A stretch of 64,000 nucleotides of DNA from Spirochaetota bacterium (GTDB lineage: Bacteria > Spirochaetota > Spirochaetia > Treponematales > UBA12059): positions 32,632 to 96,631 of the forward strand of contig JAHIWG010000110.1 in assembly GCA_018816345.1 (NCBI GenBank), in the 5' to 3' direction. Position numbers and translations under genes: made by a program. Below the pieces are notes generated by a model. That model was not told the DNA's origin. It made no database searches and was given only the letters and a program-made list of their open reading frames with translations. Positions 32,436 to 41,538 of this stretch are shown piece by piece (within the stretch, counting starts at the first letter, position 1; every line of letters starts with the position of its first letter).

Positions 32436-33343
32436 GCGAGCCTGACCGCGCCTACGAGGCCGGCGTTGCCGTCGAGCGACGACCACGCGACCCGCGGGGG
32501 GAAGGGCGTCATCCGCGCGATATAGGATTCGATCCTATCGGACCGTCCGGCCAGCCCCTCGGCGACGCCGCCGCCTATGACCAGTAGCTCGGGATCGGCG
32601 AACGTGAGCAGGTTGGCTATCGCCGGAAGGAGGAAGCCGAAGCCTCGTTCGATTATCCCGGCCGCGACCCGGTCGCCGCGATCCGCCAGCGCGAATATCT
32701 CCCTTGCTCCCAGGCGCTCGCCCGTGGCGTTAAGATACGCGCCGGATAGCCCGACGCCGCTCATGGCCTCCTCGAGCGGCCCGTAGCCGTCCGCCAGGCC
32801 GTCGAGCCTCGCGGCCTCGGTGACCCAATAGGCTATCTCCCCCGAGGCGCCGTGCGCGCCTTGGTACACGCTCCCGCCGGCGTAGAGCGCCGCCGATAGG
32901 CCGGTGCCTATGTTCAGGTATATGAACGGGTCGGCGCCTACGGCGGCGCCTCGCCACGACTCGCCGAGGGCGGCGCACTTGACGTCGTTCCAGAGCGAGA
33001 CTCCAGCCCCGTAGCGCCGGGCCAAGGCTCCCTTCAGGCGCTCGGGATCGAGCGCGCGCACGTTGCGGCACAGGTGCGCCTTCCCGCCCCAGCATACGAA
33101 GGGCAGGCCTATCCCTATGCCCCGGATCGATCCGGGGCCCGCCTCCCGCTGGTCGACGAGCCGCTCGACGAACGAGAGCAAGGCCTCCCCGAGGCCGTCC
33201 TCCCGTTCCTGCGCGTCTCCCGTCGGTTCGGAGAGCTCCGCGAGGACGTCTCCAGAGGCGGAGGCGACCGCGCCGCGAAGGCTCGTGCCGCCGCAGTCGA
33301 TGCCGATGTACGCCGGGCCGCTCAACGCGAAAGCTCCCGCCAA
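32411..33343 (-). CDS. ROK-family sugar kinase without the zinc motif
   Basis: 310 residues. The ATP phosphate loop YIGIDCGGTSLRGAV, the catalytic LWNDVKCAALGE, LNIGTGLSAAL and HGASGEIAYW mark a ROK kinase. The usual zinc-binding CxCGxxGC motif after the HGASGE block is absent, with no Cys at all there. It phosphorylates an imported sugar or amino sugar in the cytosol. Its start overlaps the stop of the ASL-like gene by about 20 nt, making it the last gene of the ABC-importer operon. The gene's end is eroded by a tandem repeat array. Confidence 0.87.
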   Translation of the reverse strand: MAGAFALSGPAYIGIDCGGTSLRGAVASASGDVLAELSEPTGDAQEREDGLGEALLSFVERLVDQREAGPGSIRGIGIGLPFVCWGGKAHLCRNVRALDPERLKGALARRYGAGVSLWNDVKCAALGESWRGAAVGADPFIYLNIGTGLSAALYAGGSVYQGAHGASGEIAYWVTEAARLDGLADGYGPLEEAMSGVGLSGAYLNATGERLGAREIFALADRGDRVAAGIIERGFGFLLPAIANLLTFADPELLVIGGGVAEGLAGRSDRIESYIARMTPFPPRVAWSSLDGNAGLVGAVRLAMIGAASG

Positions 33344-34761
33344 TCAGCGGCTAGCCTCTCGGACGCGGCTAGCGCGGCCGCCCTCGCCGACGACAGGCCC
33401 GACCTCAGGGCGGCTATCCTAGCCTCGAGCTCGCCGAATACGAGGGCCATGCCCTCTTCCGACGGCCCGCCGGGCAGCGTACGTACCTGTATGAACCGCT
33501 CCGGCGAGAGGATCTCGTCGATCTCCGCGTCGTCGAAGGGAAGCTGCCTCCCGGTCAGCTCCAGGAAGGCCGTCCTGAGCGCCTCCGGATCGTTCCCGGC
33601 CGAGACGAAGCGAGAGCAGGCCTCGTGGGCGAGCCTGAAACCGACGCCGGCCTTCCTGACCATGGTATCGGCCAGCTCGGTCGCGGTGACGCCGTAGGCT
33701 GAGCTTATCTCGCGGGCCCGGGCCTCGTCGCTCCCTACGTTCTCGGCTATCTCCCGGACGAGGTCGACGGCCGAGGACGCGAGGGAGATCGCTTGGAGCA
33801 GCTCGGTCACGGGCGCGTCCGCGGCCTCGTTGACGTCCTGGTAGGGGGCGCTATGGTAGAGGTTCCTGATAGCGGCGCAGCGCCCGGAGGCGAGCCCCGC
33901 CTGGATGCGGGCGTGCTCGAGTATCACGGGGTTGCGCTTCTGGGGCATGATGCTACTCGACTGCACGAGGGAGTCGGGGAAGGTAACGAGCCCCACCTCG
34001 CAACTGGCCTTGTGGGAAAGGTCGGCGGCGAGTCTCGTGCAATCCTGCAGGAGCGCCTCGACCGCGGCGGCCGGCCGCGTCAGCCAGTGCGACGTCGTTA
34101 TTGCCTCGTAGGCGTTCGCTATGAAGGACGGGAAGCCGAGCCGCGCGGCGACGGCGCCCCTATCGAGCGGGAAGCCCGTGCCGGTTATGGCGCAGGCCCC
34201 CATCGTGGAGCGGTCGACCGCCCGGACGGCCTCCGCCAGGGCCTCTAGGCCGCCCACGACGTCGCCGGCGAAGGCGGAGAGGTAATGGCCCATGGTAGAG
34301 ACGTTGGCCGGCTGGCCGTGGGTGTACAGCACCGTCAGCTCGCCCGAGCCGCGGCGGGCCCTGGCCGCGAGCGCCTCCGCGAGGGCTATCCCGTCTTCTT
34401 CGAAGGCGAGCAGGGCCCGGCGCAGGGCCATGCGGAAGACCGTCGTGTCCATGTCGTTGCGGCTACGCGCGGTGTGAAGGTAGGCCGCGTCCTCGACTCC
34501 GATCCGGCGCCCAAGCTCGCGCTCGTAGACGAAGTAGAGGTCCTCCACCCCCGGGGGGATAGCCTCCGGGTAGGAGAACGACTCGCGCATGCCGTCTATC
34601 GCTCGGGCTATGACGGCGCCGCGCTCGCGCGGTACTATGCCCCGCTCGACGAGCCCGAGCAGGTGCGCCTCGTGCACCGAGACGATATCCTCGGCGAAGT
34701 ACGCCTTCCAGTTGCGGTACGCAGGCTCCAGCACGCGAGCCGTATAGGTCGGAGAGAACAT
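33322..34761 (-). CDS. Argininosuccinate lyase-like enzyme, substrate uncertain
   Basis: 479 residues of the fumarase/aspartase superfamily. LHTARSRND and the signature SSSIMPQKRNP match argininosuccinate lyase; THGQPANVSTMGH and GTGFPLDR are also as expected, though THGQPA is closer to adenylosuccinate lyase and several positions differ from true ArgH. It eliminates fumarate or a related acid from a C-N or C-O bond. It is not beside other arg genes but in a sugar-import operon, so it is probably a catabolic lyase acting on an imported conjugate (inference). AAGGAG precedes the ATG. Confidence 0.8.
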   Translation of the reverse strand: MFSPTYTARVLEPAYRNWKAYFAEDIVSVHEAHLLGLVERGIVPRERGAVIARAIDGMRESFSYPEAIPPGVEDLYFVYERELGRRIGVEDAAYLHTARSRNDMDTTVFRMALRRALLAFEEDGIALAEALAARARRGSGELTVLYTHGQPANVSTMGHYLSAFAGDVVGGLEALAEAVRAVDRSTMGACAITGTGFPLDRGAVAARLGFPSFIANAYEAITTSHWLTRPAAAVEALLQDCTRLAADLSHKASCEVGLVTFPDSLVQSSSIMPQKRNPVILEHARIQAGLASGRCAAIRNLYHSAPYQDVNEAADAPVTELLQAISLASSAVDLVREIAENVGSDEARAREISSAYGVTATELADTMVRKAGVGFRLAHEACSRFVSAGNDPEALRTAFLELTGRQLPFDDAEIDEILSPERFIQVRTLPGGPSEEGMALVFGELEARIAALRSGLSSARAAALAASERLAADWRELSR

Positions 34762-34799
34762 CCTGACTCCTTGGCAGAAGGCCCGGGGGCGAGCCGGCC

Positions 34800-35744
34800 T
34801 CAGGCTATCCCGAGGAGCCCGGCGATATTGCGGTAGAGCACCATGTCGACCTCGTCCTCGTCGAAGCCGTTGTCGTACATCTCCCGGACCTGGATATCGA
34901 GGTATTTTTCGGCGAACCCGCGGGGGAACCAGCTCGAATCCGTGCCGAAGATTATCCTGGACGCGCCTATCGTGTCATGGTACTTCCGGAACAGCGACGC
35001 GAGGTCCACGGGATAGGGCATCCAGCGCATCCACTGGTTGGAGCCTGAGGTGTCGACGTATACGTTGGGGCAGGCCCAGCACAGGTTCAGGGTCTCGAAG
35101 ACGTAGCCGCAGCCGAAATGGGGAACGATGATCCTGAGCGAGGGGAAGCGCTTCGCCACATCGTGGACGACCATGGGGCTGATGTTGACGTGGCCGGCTA
35201 TGCCGCCGGCTCCTCCCATGATGCCGAAATGGATGAGCACGGGAGCTCCCGCGGCAGAGGCAATCTCCCATAGCGGATCGAAGGAGGGATCGTCGAGGGG
35301 CCTGCCTATCTTCGGGCCGAGGAGCTTATACCCGCGGAGGCCCTGGACCTTGAGCGCCTTCTCGAGCCTGTCGGCCGCGTCGGGCAGGAGGGGATCGTGG
35401 TGCGCGTACCCGTAGAATTTTCCCTCGTTCCTTCGCGCCAGCTCGGAGCAGAAGTCGTTGCTCCCGCTCGTGACGAAGACGACCGAATCGAGGTAGTCGC
35501 GCTTCTCTATCTCCCCGAGCCATAGCCGCTCGCCTTCCTCCCGCTCGACGGCGACGGAGGGCGGGAAGCGCCACGCGGATTCCCACCGGGCCTTCTCCGC
35601 CTCTATCCATGGATGGGCGGCCGCGCCGGACCTCCCGCTCGAGTAGCCGACCTGGGCCGCGGCGGAGCCGCCGGTAGCGGCGGGGAGGCCGTCGTCGATG
35701 ATCTTGTCCTCGGGAAAATGCACGTGAGAATCTATGACCCTCAT
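34800..35744 (-). CDS. Amidohydrolase-2 family TIM-barrel hydrolase or decarboxylase
   Basis: 314 residues. The N-terminal VIDSHVHFPED supplies the first His pair; LIHFGIMGG, PHFGCG and FGTDSSWFP give the later His and Asp residues of the PF04909 barrel (decarboxylase/lactonase type). Residues 20-50 are a Gly/Ser-rich insertion. It lies 4 nt downstream of the ABC permease gene and precedes the ASL-like gene by 38 nt, so it is part of the same operon. The substrate is unknown. Confidence 0.85.
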   Translation of the reverse strand: MRVIDSHVHFPEDKIIDDGLPAATGGSAAAQVGYSSGRSGAAAHPWIEAEKARWESAWRFPPSVAVEREEGERLWLGEIEKRDYLDSVVFVTSGSNDFCSELARRNEGKFYGYAHHDPLLPDAADRLEKALKVQGLRGYKLLGPKIGRPLDDPSFDPLWEIASAAGAPVLIHFGIMGGAGGIAGHVNISPMVVHDVAKRFPSLRIIVPHFGCGYVFETLNLCWACPNVYVDTSGSNQWMRWMPYPVDLASLFRKYHDTIGASRIIFGTDSSWFPRGFAEKYLDIQVREMYDNGFDEDEVDMVLYRNIAGLLGIA

Positions 35745-35748
35745 GGTC

Positions 35749-36576
35749 CTACCCTTTCAGCCCGGTCATGGCTATGCCCCGGACGATCTGCTTCTGGAAT
35801 ACGAGGAACAGCGCGATCAGCGGCGCCATGGCTACCGTGGCTCCGGTCATGATGAGGTGCCAGTCGCTACCCGCCTCGCCCGAGAAATTCGCGAGCCCGA
35901 CGGGCAGGGTGAACATCCTGGGCTTGGAGGCCACGATCAACGGCCAGAGGAAGGCGTTCCAGTTCCCTATGAAATTGAATATCGCCAGCGTAGCCAGGGC
36001 GGGCGTCACGAGCGGCATTACGATCTTCACGAATATGCTGAGCTCTCCCATGCCGTCGATGCGGGCCGCGTCCAGAAGGTCGTTCGGTATGGTCGACATG
36101 AATTGCCGCATAAGGAAGACGCCGAAGGCGCTTATCATCCCGGGGAACATGACGCCCCAGTAGGTATTCCCCCACTTCATCGCCCTGGATAGCGCGTACC
36201 AGGGGATTACGAGCATCTCGGTGGGTATCATCAGCGTGCTGATGATCAGGAGGAAGATTATCTTCTTGCCCGGGAACGAGAACTTGGAGAGGGTATAGCC
36301 GAGGAGCGAGTCGAAGAACAGCACGGAGGCGGTCGTGCAGACGGCAACCACGGCGCTATTGAGGAACCACCGAGGGAATCGAGAGTGTCCATCGAGGAGT
36401 ATAAGCCTATAATTGTCGAGCGTCGGTCGGGTCGGGAACACGCGGGTCTCGAATATCTGGGACGCGTCCTTGAACGAGGAGAGCAGCATCCAGAAGAAAG
36501 GGAACACCATGACGAGCGACAGGGTGGCAAGGATAACATACGCCAGCGTCACGCCGACGCGCTTCTCCACCATCAT
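35749..36576 (-). CDS. ABC sugar importer permease (MalG type)
   Basis: 275 residues with six hydrophobic helices. The EAA loop for the ATPase is DAARIDGMGELSIFVKIVMP (about residues 185-205). It is a CUT1 permease, second of the pair; its start overlaps the stop of the MalF-type gene. No ABC ATPase is in this operon, so a shared MsmK-type ATPase encoded elsewhere is expected. It forms the membrane pore with the 36573-37472 product. Confidence 0.93.
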   Translation of the reverse strand: MMVEKRVGVTLAYVILATLSLVMVFPFFWMLLSSFKDASQIFETRVFPTRPTLDNYRLILLDGHSRFPRWFLNSAVVAVCTTASVLFFDSLLGYTLSKFSFPGKKIIFLLIISTLMIPTEMLVIPWYALSRAMKWGNTYWGVMFPGMISAFGVFLMRQFMSTIPNDLLDAARIDGMGELSIFVKIVMPLVTPALATLAIFNFIGNWNAFLWPLIVASKPRMFTLPVGLANFSGEAGSDWHLIMTGATVAMAPLIALFLVFQKQIVRGIAMTGLKG

Positions 36577-37472
36577 GACTCGACCTCCCCGTTGGCCTTC
36601 TTGTCGAACAGCTTGAGCTGGGCGAGGGTGACGGCCATGATTATCGCGAAGAGAACGAGGCTCGCCGCCGAGGCGCGCCCGAGCTCGAATTTCGTGAAAG
36701 CCTCCTGGTATATATAGAGCGCCGCCGACTTGGTCGAATCGAGGGGCCCGCCCATGGCCTGCGCCGACATGTTATAGACCGGAGTGAATATCCTCAGGAA
36801 CTGGATGCCCTGCATTATCATGAGGAAGAGCGTTATAGGCATGAGGAGGGGTAGCACGATGCCGAAGAGGATCTGCCGGCTCGAAGCGCCGTCTATCCTG
36901 GCCGCCTCGATGCAGTCCATCGGTATGGTCTGGATGCCGGCCAGGAATACCGTAGTGCAATAACCTAGCTCGACCCAGATATTTACGGCGACTATGGAAT
37001 ACAGCGCTTGATTAGGGCTTAGGAGGAATTCCATGGCGGGCAAGCCCAGCGCCGAGAATATCGCGTTGAGTATTCCCAGCGGCGGGGTCTGGTACATCCA
37101 TCGCCAGACCCAGCTGACCGCGACTATCGGCGTTATATACGGCAGTATATAGATAAGCCTGAAGAATCCTCGGGCCCGCGCGATGCGGTTCAAGAGGAGT
37201 GCTATGCCGAGGCTCAGGGCTATGACTATGGGCGCTCCGACGATAGCGTACTTGAGCGTATTGGCCAGGGCCTTCAGGAAGACGGGGTCGCCTAGCACAG
37301 CCTTGAAGTTAGAGAGTCCTATGAACTGGTTGGTCTTGCGGAGCAGGCTCCAGTCGGTGAGGCTCCGCAGCATAGCGTACAGCATCGGGCCGAATCTCAC
37401 CCCTATGAAGAAAACGAGAGGGACGGCCAGGAACAGGTACGCGGTCATCGCCCGCTTCTTCGCCAGGGTCAT
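36573..37472 (-). CDS. ABC sugar importer permease (MalF type)
   Basis: 299 residues with six membrane helices. The EAA loop is EAARIDGASSRQILFGIVLP, about residues 190-210. Length and order (binding protein, MalF, MalG) are those of a CUT1 importer. It overlaps the next gene by 4 nt. A strong hairpin separates it from the binding-protein gene upstream and should lower its expression relative to the binding protein. Confidence 0.93.
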   Translation of the reverse strand: MTLAKKRAMTAYLFLAVPLVFFIGVRFGPMLYAMLRSLTDWSLLRKTNQFIGLSNFKAVLGDPVFLKALANTLKYAIVGAPIVIALSLGIALLLNRIARARGFFRLIYILPYITPIVAVSWVWRWMYQTPPLGILNAIFSALGLPAMEFLLSPNQALYSIVAVNIWVELGYCTTVFLAGIQTIPMDCIEAARIDGASSRQILFGIVLPLLMPITLFLMIMQGIQFLRIFTPVYNMSAQAMGGPLDSTKSAALYIYQEAFTKFELGRASAASLVLFAIIMAVTLAQLKLFDKKANGEVES

Positions 37473-37503
37473 GAGTAGCCTCCAGTAGGGCCGGATAATG
37501 AGC

Positions 37504-37533
37504 CCCGCGGCGGGGCGTCTGCCCCGCCGCGGG
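37504..37533 (-). terminator. 13-bp perfect stem-loop between binding protein and permease genes
   Basis: CCCGCGGCGGGGC (37504-37516) pairs with GCCCCGCCGCGGG (37521-37533) over a 4-nt loop. No U-run follows on the minus strand, so it probably stabilises the binding-protein mRNA or causes partial termination, as the malE-malF hairpin does. Confidence 0.6.
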
Positions 37534-37550
37534 AAGAAATGGATCCGGGG

Positions 37551-38807
37551 CTACTTGGCCCAGAAGTCGTCGATCAGCTTCTGCTCCTTGGCGGCGGTCT
37601 GCCTAAGCGCGTCCGCGACCTTGGTACCCTTGAGGTTTATCTCGTCTATCATGTCGACGAACAGCGTCCGCTGCCCGGCCTCGTCCACGAAGATCGTGGA
37701 ATGGGCGTAGGAGAGCCCCTTCATGAACACGCTCGTCAAGGGATCGTCCTTATGGGCCTGCGCGATCTTGGGGTTCGCCGGCAGCTCGCCTACCCTGGCC
37801 AACCATTGCTCCATAGCCTCGGGCGAGGTGATGAACTTCAGGAACTTGACCGACGCGTCGAGCTGCTTGCCCTTGACGCCGGAGACGATGGCGTGCGTCC
37901 AGAACGACGCGAAATTAGACTGCACGCCCTTGTTGGAGGGGAGCTCGGCGACGCCCCACTCGAGGTCCGATAGCGCCTTGAACGTGCCGATACGGAACGA
38001 CCCGTCTATGGTCATCGCCGCCTTCTGGGCCTTGAAGGCCGTCACGTCGTCGGTCAGGAAGTTCGGGTAGCCGACCTTGTCCTTCATGATGCGGTCCATG
38101 TACCACTGCAGGGCGGCGACGCCCTGGGCGGAGTCGTACGCGACCTTACGGCCGGTGGCGTCGTAGGGCGCGCCGCCGAACTGGCGGAAGAGGACGTCGC
38201 GGAGCCAGCTATGGCCCTGGCCGTTGGGTTGCATGGCGAGGCCGGCCTGGATCAGGTTGCCTTGGCCGTCGTACTTGGATAGCTTCCTCGCGTAGTCGGC
38301 GAGCTCGTCGAGGGTCCGCGGCGGCTTCTCGGGATCGAGGCCCGCCTCCTTGAAGAGCTTCTTGTTCCAGATAAGCGCCAGGGAGCGCACGGCCGTCGGA
38401 GCCGAATAGAGCTTGCCGCCGAAATTGACCGCGTCGAGCACGAAGGGGAAGTAGCTCGCCTTCATGTAGGAGTCGGTGAACTGCGCCTGCGGCAGGGGCT
38501 GGATATAGCCGGCCTTCACGTACATAGGCAGCCAGCCGCCGTACAGGTTGATGACGTCGGGGCCTTCCCCTACCGGTATCGAGGTGGCGACCTTCTGGTT
38601 GTAGCTCTCGTACGGGAACGTGACCTGCTCGACCTTGATGTCGGGGTTCTGCGCCTCGAACTGCTTGATAAGGTCGTTCATCAGGTCGACCTTAGACTGG
38701 TAGAAGTACTGCCAGTAGGTGATCTTCACCGGCGCGGCCTGTACGGCCTGGGCCGCTAGGATCAGCAGGACGATCAGGACAAGCCCACTACCCTTGAACC
38801 TCTTCAT
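37551..38807 (-). CDS. ABC sugar importer substrate-binding protein
   Basis: 418 residues. A signal peptide (about 1-24, ending AVQA) is followed by a family-1 solute-binding fold (ITYWQYFY, GPDVINLYGGWLPMYV, LALIWNKKLFKEAGLD). The first residue after cleavage is not Cys, so it is a free or otherwise held periplasmic protein. AAGGAG precedes the ATG. It is the first structural gene of the CUT1 operon, downstream of the ROK regulator. The ligand is unknown; the presence of Trp/Tyr-rich segments fits a sugar. Confidence 0.92.
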   Translation of the reverse strand: MKRFKGSGLVLIVLLILAAQAVQAAPVKITYWQYFYQSKVDLMNDLIKQFEAQNPDIKVEQVTFPYESYNQKVATSIPVGEGPDVINLYGGWLPMYVKAGYIQPLPQAQFTDSYMKASYFPFVLDAVNFGGKLYSAPTAVRSLALIWNKKLFKEAGLDPEKPPRTLDELADYARKLSKYDGQGNLIQAGLAMQPNGQGHSWLRDVLFRQFGGAPYDATGRKVAYDSAQGVAALQWYMDRIMKDKVGYPNFLTDDVTAFKAQKAAMTIDGSFRIGTFKALSDLEWGVAELPSNKGVQSNFASFWTHAIVSGVKGKQLDASVKFLKFITSPEAMEQWLARVGELPANPKIAQAHKDDPLTSVFMKGLSYAHSTIFVDEAGQRTLFVDMIDEINLKGTKVADALRQTAAKEQKLIDDFWAK

Positions 38808-38941
38808 ACGCTTTCTCCTTCTCGGGCGGTCGGCCTCCGGGTCGGGATCCCGTAGGCTCCGCCAGCGATTCTATGCCGTACGGCCGGCGTCCCGGATCGC
38901 CCGGTCGCCCGCCGCCCTTGCACGATTCATCATCGCGGGCC

Positions 38942-40051
38942 CTAGCCCGCGCAGACGCCTTCCATCCATTCGTCCAGGGCCAGACCCGCCGCGCCAGAGA
39001 CGCCGGGCTCCGCCGCGACCGATAGCTCGCAGGAGACGTCCATGGGGCACAGCGTCGCCAGCTCGCGCCGCAGGACGGCGAGCAGCCCGGGGCCGAATGC
39101 TTCCCTCCCCGCCCGGCCCAGGACGACGGTCCTCACGTCCAGCGCGATGCACAGGTTCGCCGCCCCCCTGGCCAGGAGGCCGCCCACGCGCTCGACCGCC
39201 GCGGCCGACGGCCGGCCGTCGCGGTCGGACTCCGACCAGAACGACTCGAGGTCCATCGCGGCTTCCAGCCAGCCCGGACCGCCGGCCGCGGACGCCCCTG
39301 CCCTATCCAGGACCATGTACCCTATCTCGCCGGCGCCGAAGCCGGGCCCCTCGCGCAGGCGGCCGTCGAGGACGAGCCCCGCCCCGACGCCCCGGCCCAG
39401 CTCGACGAAGATCAGGTCGCCCTTGCAGCCGGCGCCCCGGGCGGAGACCTCGCCCAGCGCGGCGGCGTTGGCGTCGTTGGCGACCCTCACCGGGAGGCCG
39501 AGCCTACGCTCGAGGCCCGCCGCGAGAGGCCCGAACGGAACCCTCTCCTTGACGCCGACGAGAGGCGCCTGGCTGATATAGCGCTCCGCCTGGTGCACGA
39601 CGCCGGGGACGCCCACGCCCAGGCCCTTCACCGCCCCGGGCGGCAGGCCCGAGTCCCGGATGAGGGCCTCGACCTCCTCGGCGAGGAGGCTCCCGAGCAG
39701 CAGCCCGAGGTCCGGCGGCGCGGGGGATCGGCGTATCGAGAACACCCCCCCGTCGAGGTCGACGAGGCCTACGCTCAGGTGGACGCCGTCGTACTCGGCG
39801 CCGACAGCGTACGCCGCGCCGGCGCGGAGGCTCAGCATCATGGGCCGCCGGCCGAGCGCCGAGACGCAGGCGCCGTCGTAGCCCATGATGCCGAGGCCGA
39901 TGAAGTACTCGATTATCTTGATGACCGTCGGCACGCTCAAAGACAGGCGCTTGGCGATAGCCGACTTGGAGACGGAGCCCTCGGACCGGACGAGCCGGTA
40001 CACGAGCATGCGGTTATATTCCTTGAGGTCGGCCGCGACCCGAGCCTTCAT
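38942..40051 (-). CDS. ROK-family transcriptional regulator
   Basis: 369 residues. A winged helix-turn-helix (about 10-65; KSAIAKRLSLSVPTVIKII) is fused to a ROK sugar-binding domain (LGVGVPGVV, ANDANAAALGE, GRGVGAGLVLDG). The zinc CxCGxxGC motif is missing and is replaced by a Gly/Ala stretch, so ligand binding may differ. It most likely controls the ABC-importer operon that it precedes and senses its substrate. AAGGAG stands 8 nt before the ATG at 40051. AT-rich half-sites upstream may be its operator. Confidence 0.9.
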   Translation of the reverse strand: MKARVAADLKEYNRMLVYRLVRSEGSVSKSAIAKRLSLSVPTVIKIIEYFIGLGIMGYDGACVSALGRRPMMLSLRAGAAYAVGAEYDGVHLSVGLVDLDGGVFSIRRSPAPPDLGLLLGSLLAEEVEALIRDSGLPPGAVKGLGVGVPGVVHQAERYISQAPLVGVKERVPFGPLAAGLERRLGLPVRVANDANAAALGEVSARGAGCKGDLIFVELGRGVGAGLVLDGRLREGPGFGAGEIGYMVLDRAGASAAGGPGWLEAAMDLESFWSESDRDGRPSAAAVERVGGLLARGAANLCIALDVRTVVLGRAGREAFGPGLLAVLRRELATLCPMDVSCELSVAAEPGVSGAAGLALDEWMEGVCAG

Positions 40052-40064
40052 GCTCGTTCTCCTT

Positions 40065-40134
40065 ATTTAATTTACTAAACTAGTTAAATAACTAAGCTAC
40101 TCTAATGACTAAACCCGTTTCAGCAATCTGTCAA
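40065..40134 (-). promoter_or_regulatory. AT-rich promoter and candidate ROK operator
   Basis: Minus strand: TTGACA (40129-40134) is a perfect -35 box, but the -10 candidate TAGTCA is weak. From 40065 to 40115 several TTAGT/TTTAGT half-sites occur, including an AGTTA-AA-TAACT palindrome (about 40082-40093), in sharp contrast with the GC-rich surroundings. This is consistent with autoregulation. Confidence 0.45.
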
Positions 40135-40182
40135 TGACGATTTTCGATCCTGGAGTCGGAATTCGGCGTCGCCCCTACGGCG

Positions 40183-41460
40183 CTACTTCGCGAGCATCAT
40201 GCCGAGTATCATGGAGTCGGCCTGGGTCATGCCCTCCGAGCTCAAGCGCCCTAGGTTGTCGATGATGGCCTCCACGTCGTCGTCGACGATGCCCTCGAGG
40301 CCCGAGACGCGGACGCCCCGCATGGCTAGCATAGCCGAGCGCATCGCGGACTCGACGGCGGAGGCGGCCTTCAAGGCGCAACTCGCCTTCGCGCCGTCGC
40401 AGACCATCCCCGTGAGGCCTCCCGCCATATTCGCTATAGCGTCGACGACCCGATCGTAGGATCCGCCCCGGAGCGCGACGAGCCCGCAGGCCGCGCCGGT
40501 CGCGGCGGGGATTGTGCCGCACATAGCCGACAGCCGGTCGAAATGCTGCCGGATGTGGATACTGACGAGGTGGCTCAGGGCGAGCGCCCTGACGAGGCTC
40601 TCCTCGGAGCAGCCGCGCGCCTCGGCCTCCGCCGCGACGGGGATCGTCGCGGTGATGCCCTGGTTCCCGCTGCCCGAGTTCGTCATCGCGGGCAGGAAGC
40701 AGCCGCCCATGCGCGCGTCGACGGCGGCCGCCGTCCCCATGACCGCGCGTACGCCTATGTCGGTCCCTATCTCGCCGCGCGCGGAAGCCTCGCGCATCGA
40801 CCTGCCGACTCCGAGCCCGTACTCCCCCTCCAGGCCCTCCGCGGAGAGCCGCCCGTTCACCTCGGCCGCGTCGAGCATGAAGCGGATGGTTCCCAGGGGC
40901 GCGAGACGGGAGAACTCGTACGCGCTCCTCACCGACAGCCCCGGCGTCGGTTCCCCTACGGCCCCGGCCTCCCCGGCGTCGGCCAGGGCGAAGGTCGGCG
41001 AGCCGTTCGACTCGACGAGCGTCACCCGGGCGTAATCGCCCCGGATGACGGCCCTGGCGGTATCGCCGCCCCCGGAGAGCGCGGCCTCGATATAAAGGAT
41101 TTCCGGGCCATCGCTCATGGAGACGGACACCCTGCCCTCGGCGACGAAGCGCTTGCCCTTCTCGACGTCCGCCCGCGACAGGTCCTCGAGCACGCCGAGC
41201 CCCGCGTCGGGAGAGCCCCCGAAGGCGCCCAGGGCGGCCGCGAGGCCTACGCCGACGGCGTCGGCGCCGGGGATGCCCACGGCCATCGCGTTCTTGAGGA
41301 TGTTGCGGCTCAAGGCCAGGGCGATACGCTCGGGCTCGCGCCCGAGGGCCTCGCGCGCCTTCGCGGCGCATAGCGCGATCGCCACGGGGTCGGTGCAGCC
41401 CAGGGCCGGAACCACCTCGCGCCTCAGCAGCCCGACGAAACGCTCCCAGTCAGTATCCAT
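40183..41460 (-). CDS. L-cysteine desulfidase-family protein (UPF0597/CyuA-like)
   Basis: 425 residues. ALGCTDPVAIAL near the N-terminus and the later cysteines in SAMCGTIPAA and MVCDGAKASC match the CyuA/YhaM (UPF0597) family, related to the iron-sulfur L-serine dehydratase alpha chain. It probably breaks L-cysteine to pyruvate, ammonia and sulfide; serine deamination is the alternative. TNSGSGNQGITAT is also typical. It is upstream of the ROK regulator in the same direction, with 131 nt between, and its role in the importer pathway is uncertain. Confidence 0.85.
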   Translation of the reverse strand: MDTDWERFVGLLRREVVPALGCTDPVAIALCAAKAREALGREPERIALALSRNILKNAMAVGIPGADAVGVGLAAALGAFGGSPDAGLGVLEDLSRADVEKGKRFVAEGRVSVSMSDGPEILYIEAALSGGGDTARAVIRGDYARVTLVESNGSPTFALADAGEAGAVGEPTPGLSVRSAYEFSRLAPLGTIRFMLDAAEVNGRLSAEGLEGEYGLGVGRSMREASARGEIGTDIGVRAVMGTAAAVDARMGGCFLPAMTNSGSGNQGITATIPVAAEAEARGCSEESLVRALALSHLVSIHIRQHFDRLSAMCGTIPAATGAACGLVALRGGSYDRVVDAIANMAGGLTGMVCDGAKASCALKAASAVESAMRSAMLAMRGVRVSGLEGIVDDDVEAIIDNLGRLSSEGMTQADSMILGMMLAK

Positions 41461-41538
41461 GCGACTTGCCCTTCCTATCGAGCGCGCGGCTCGTATCGAG
41501 TATCCGGCCCGCGGATCGGGCGGGCCGCTCCGGCGAGC

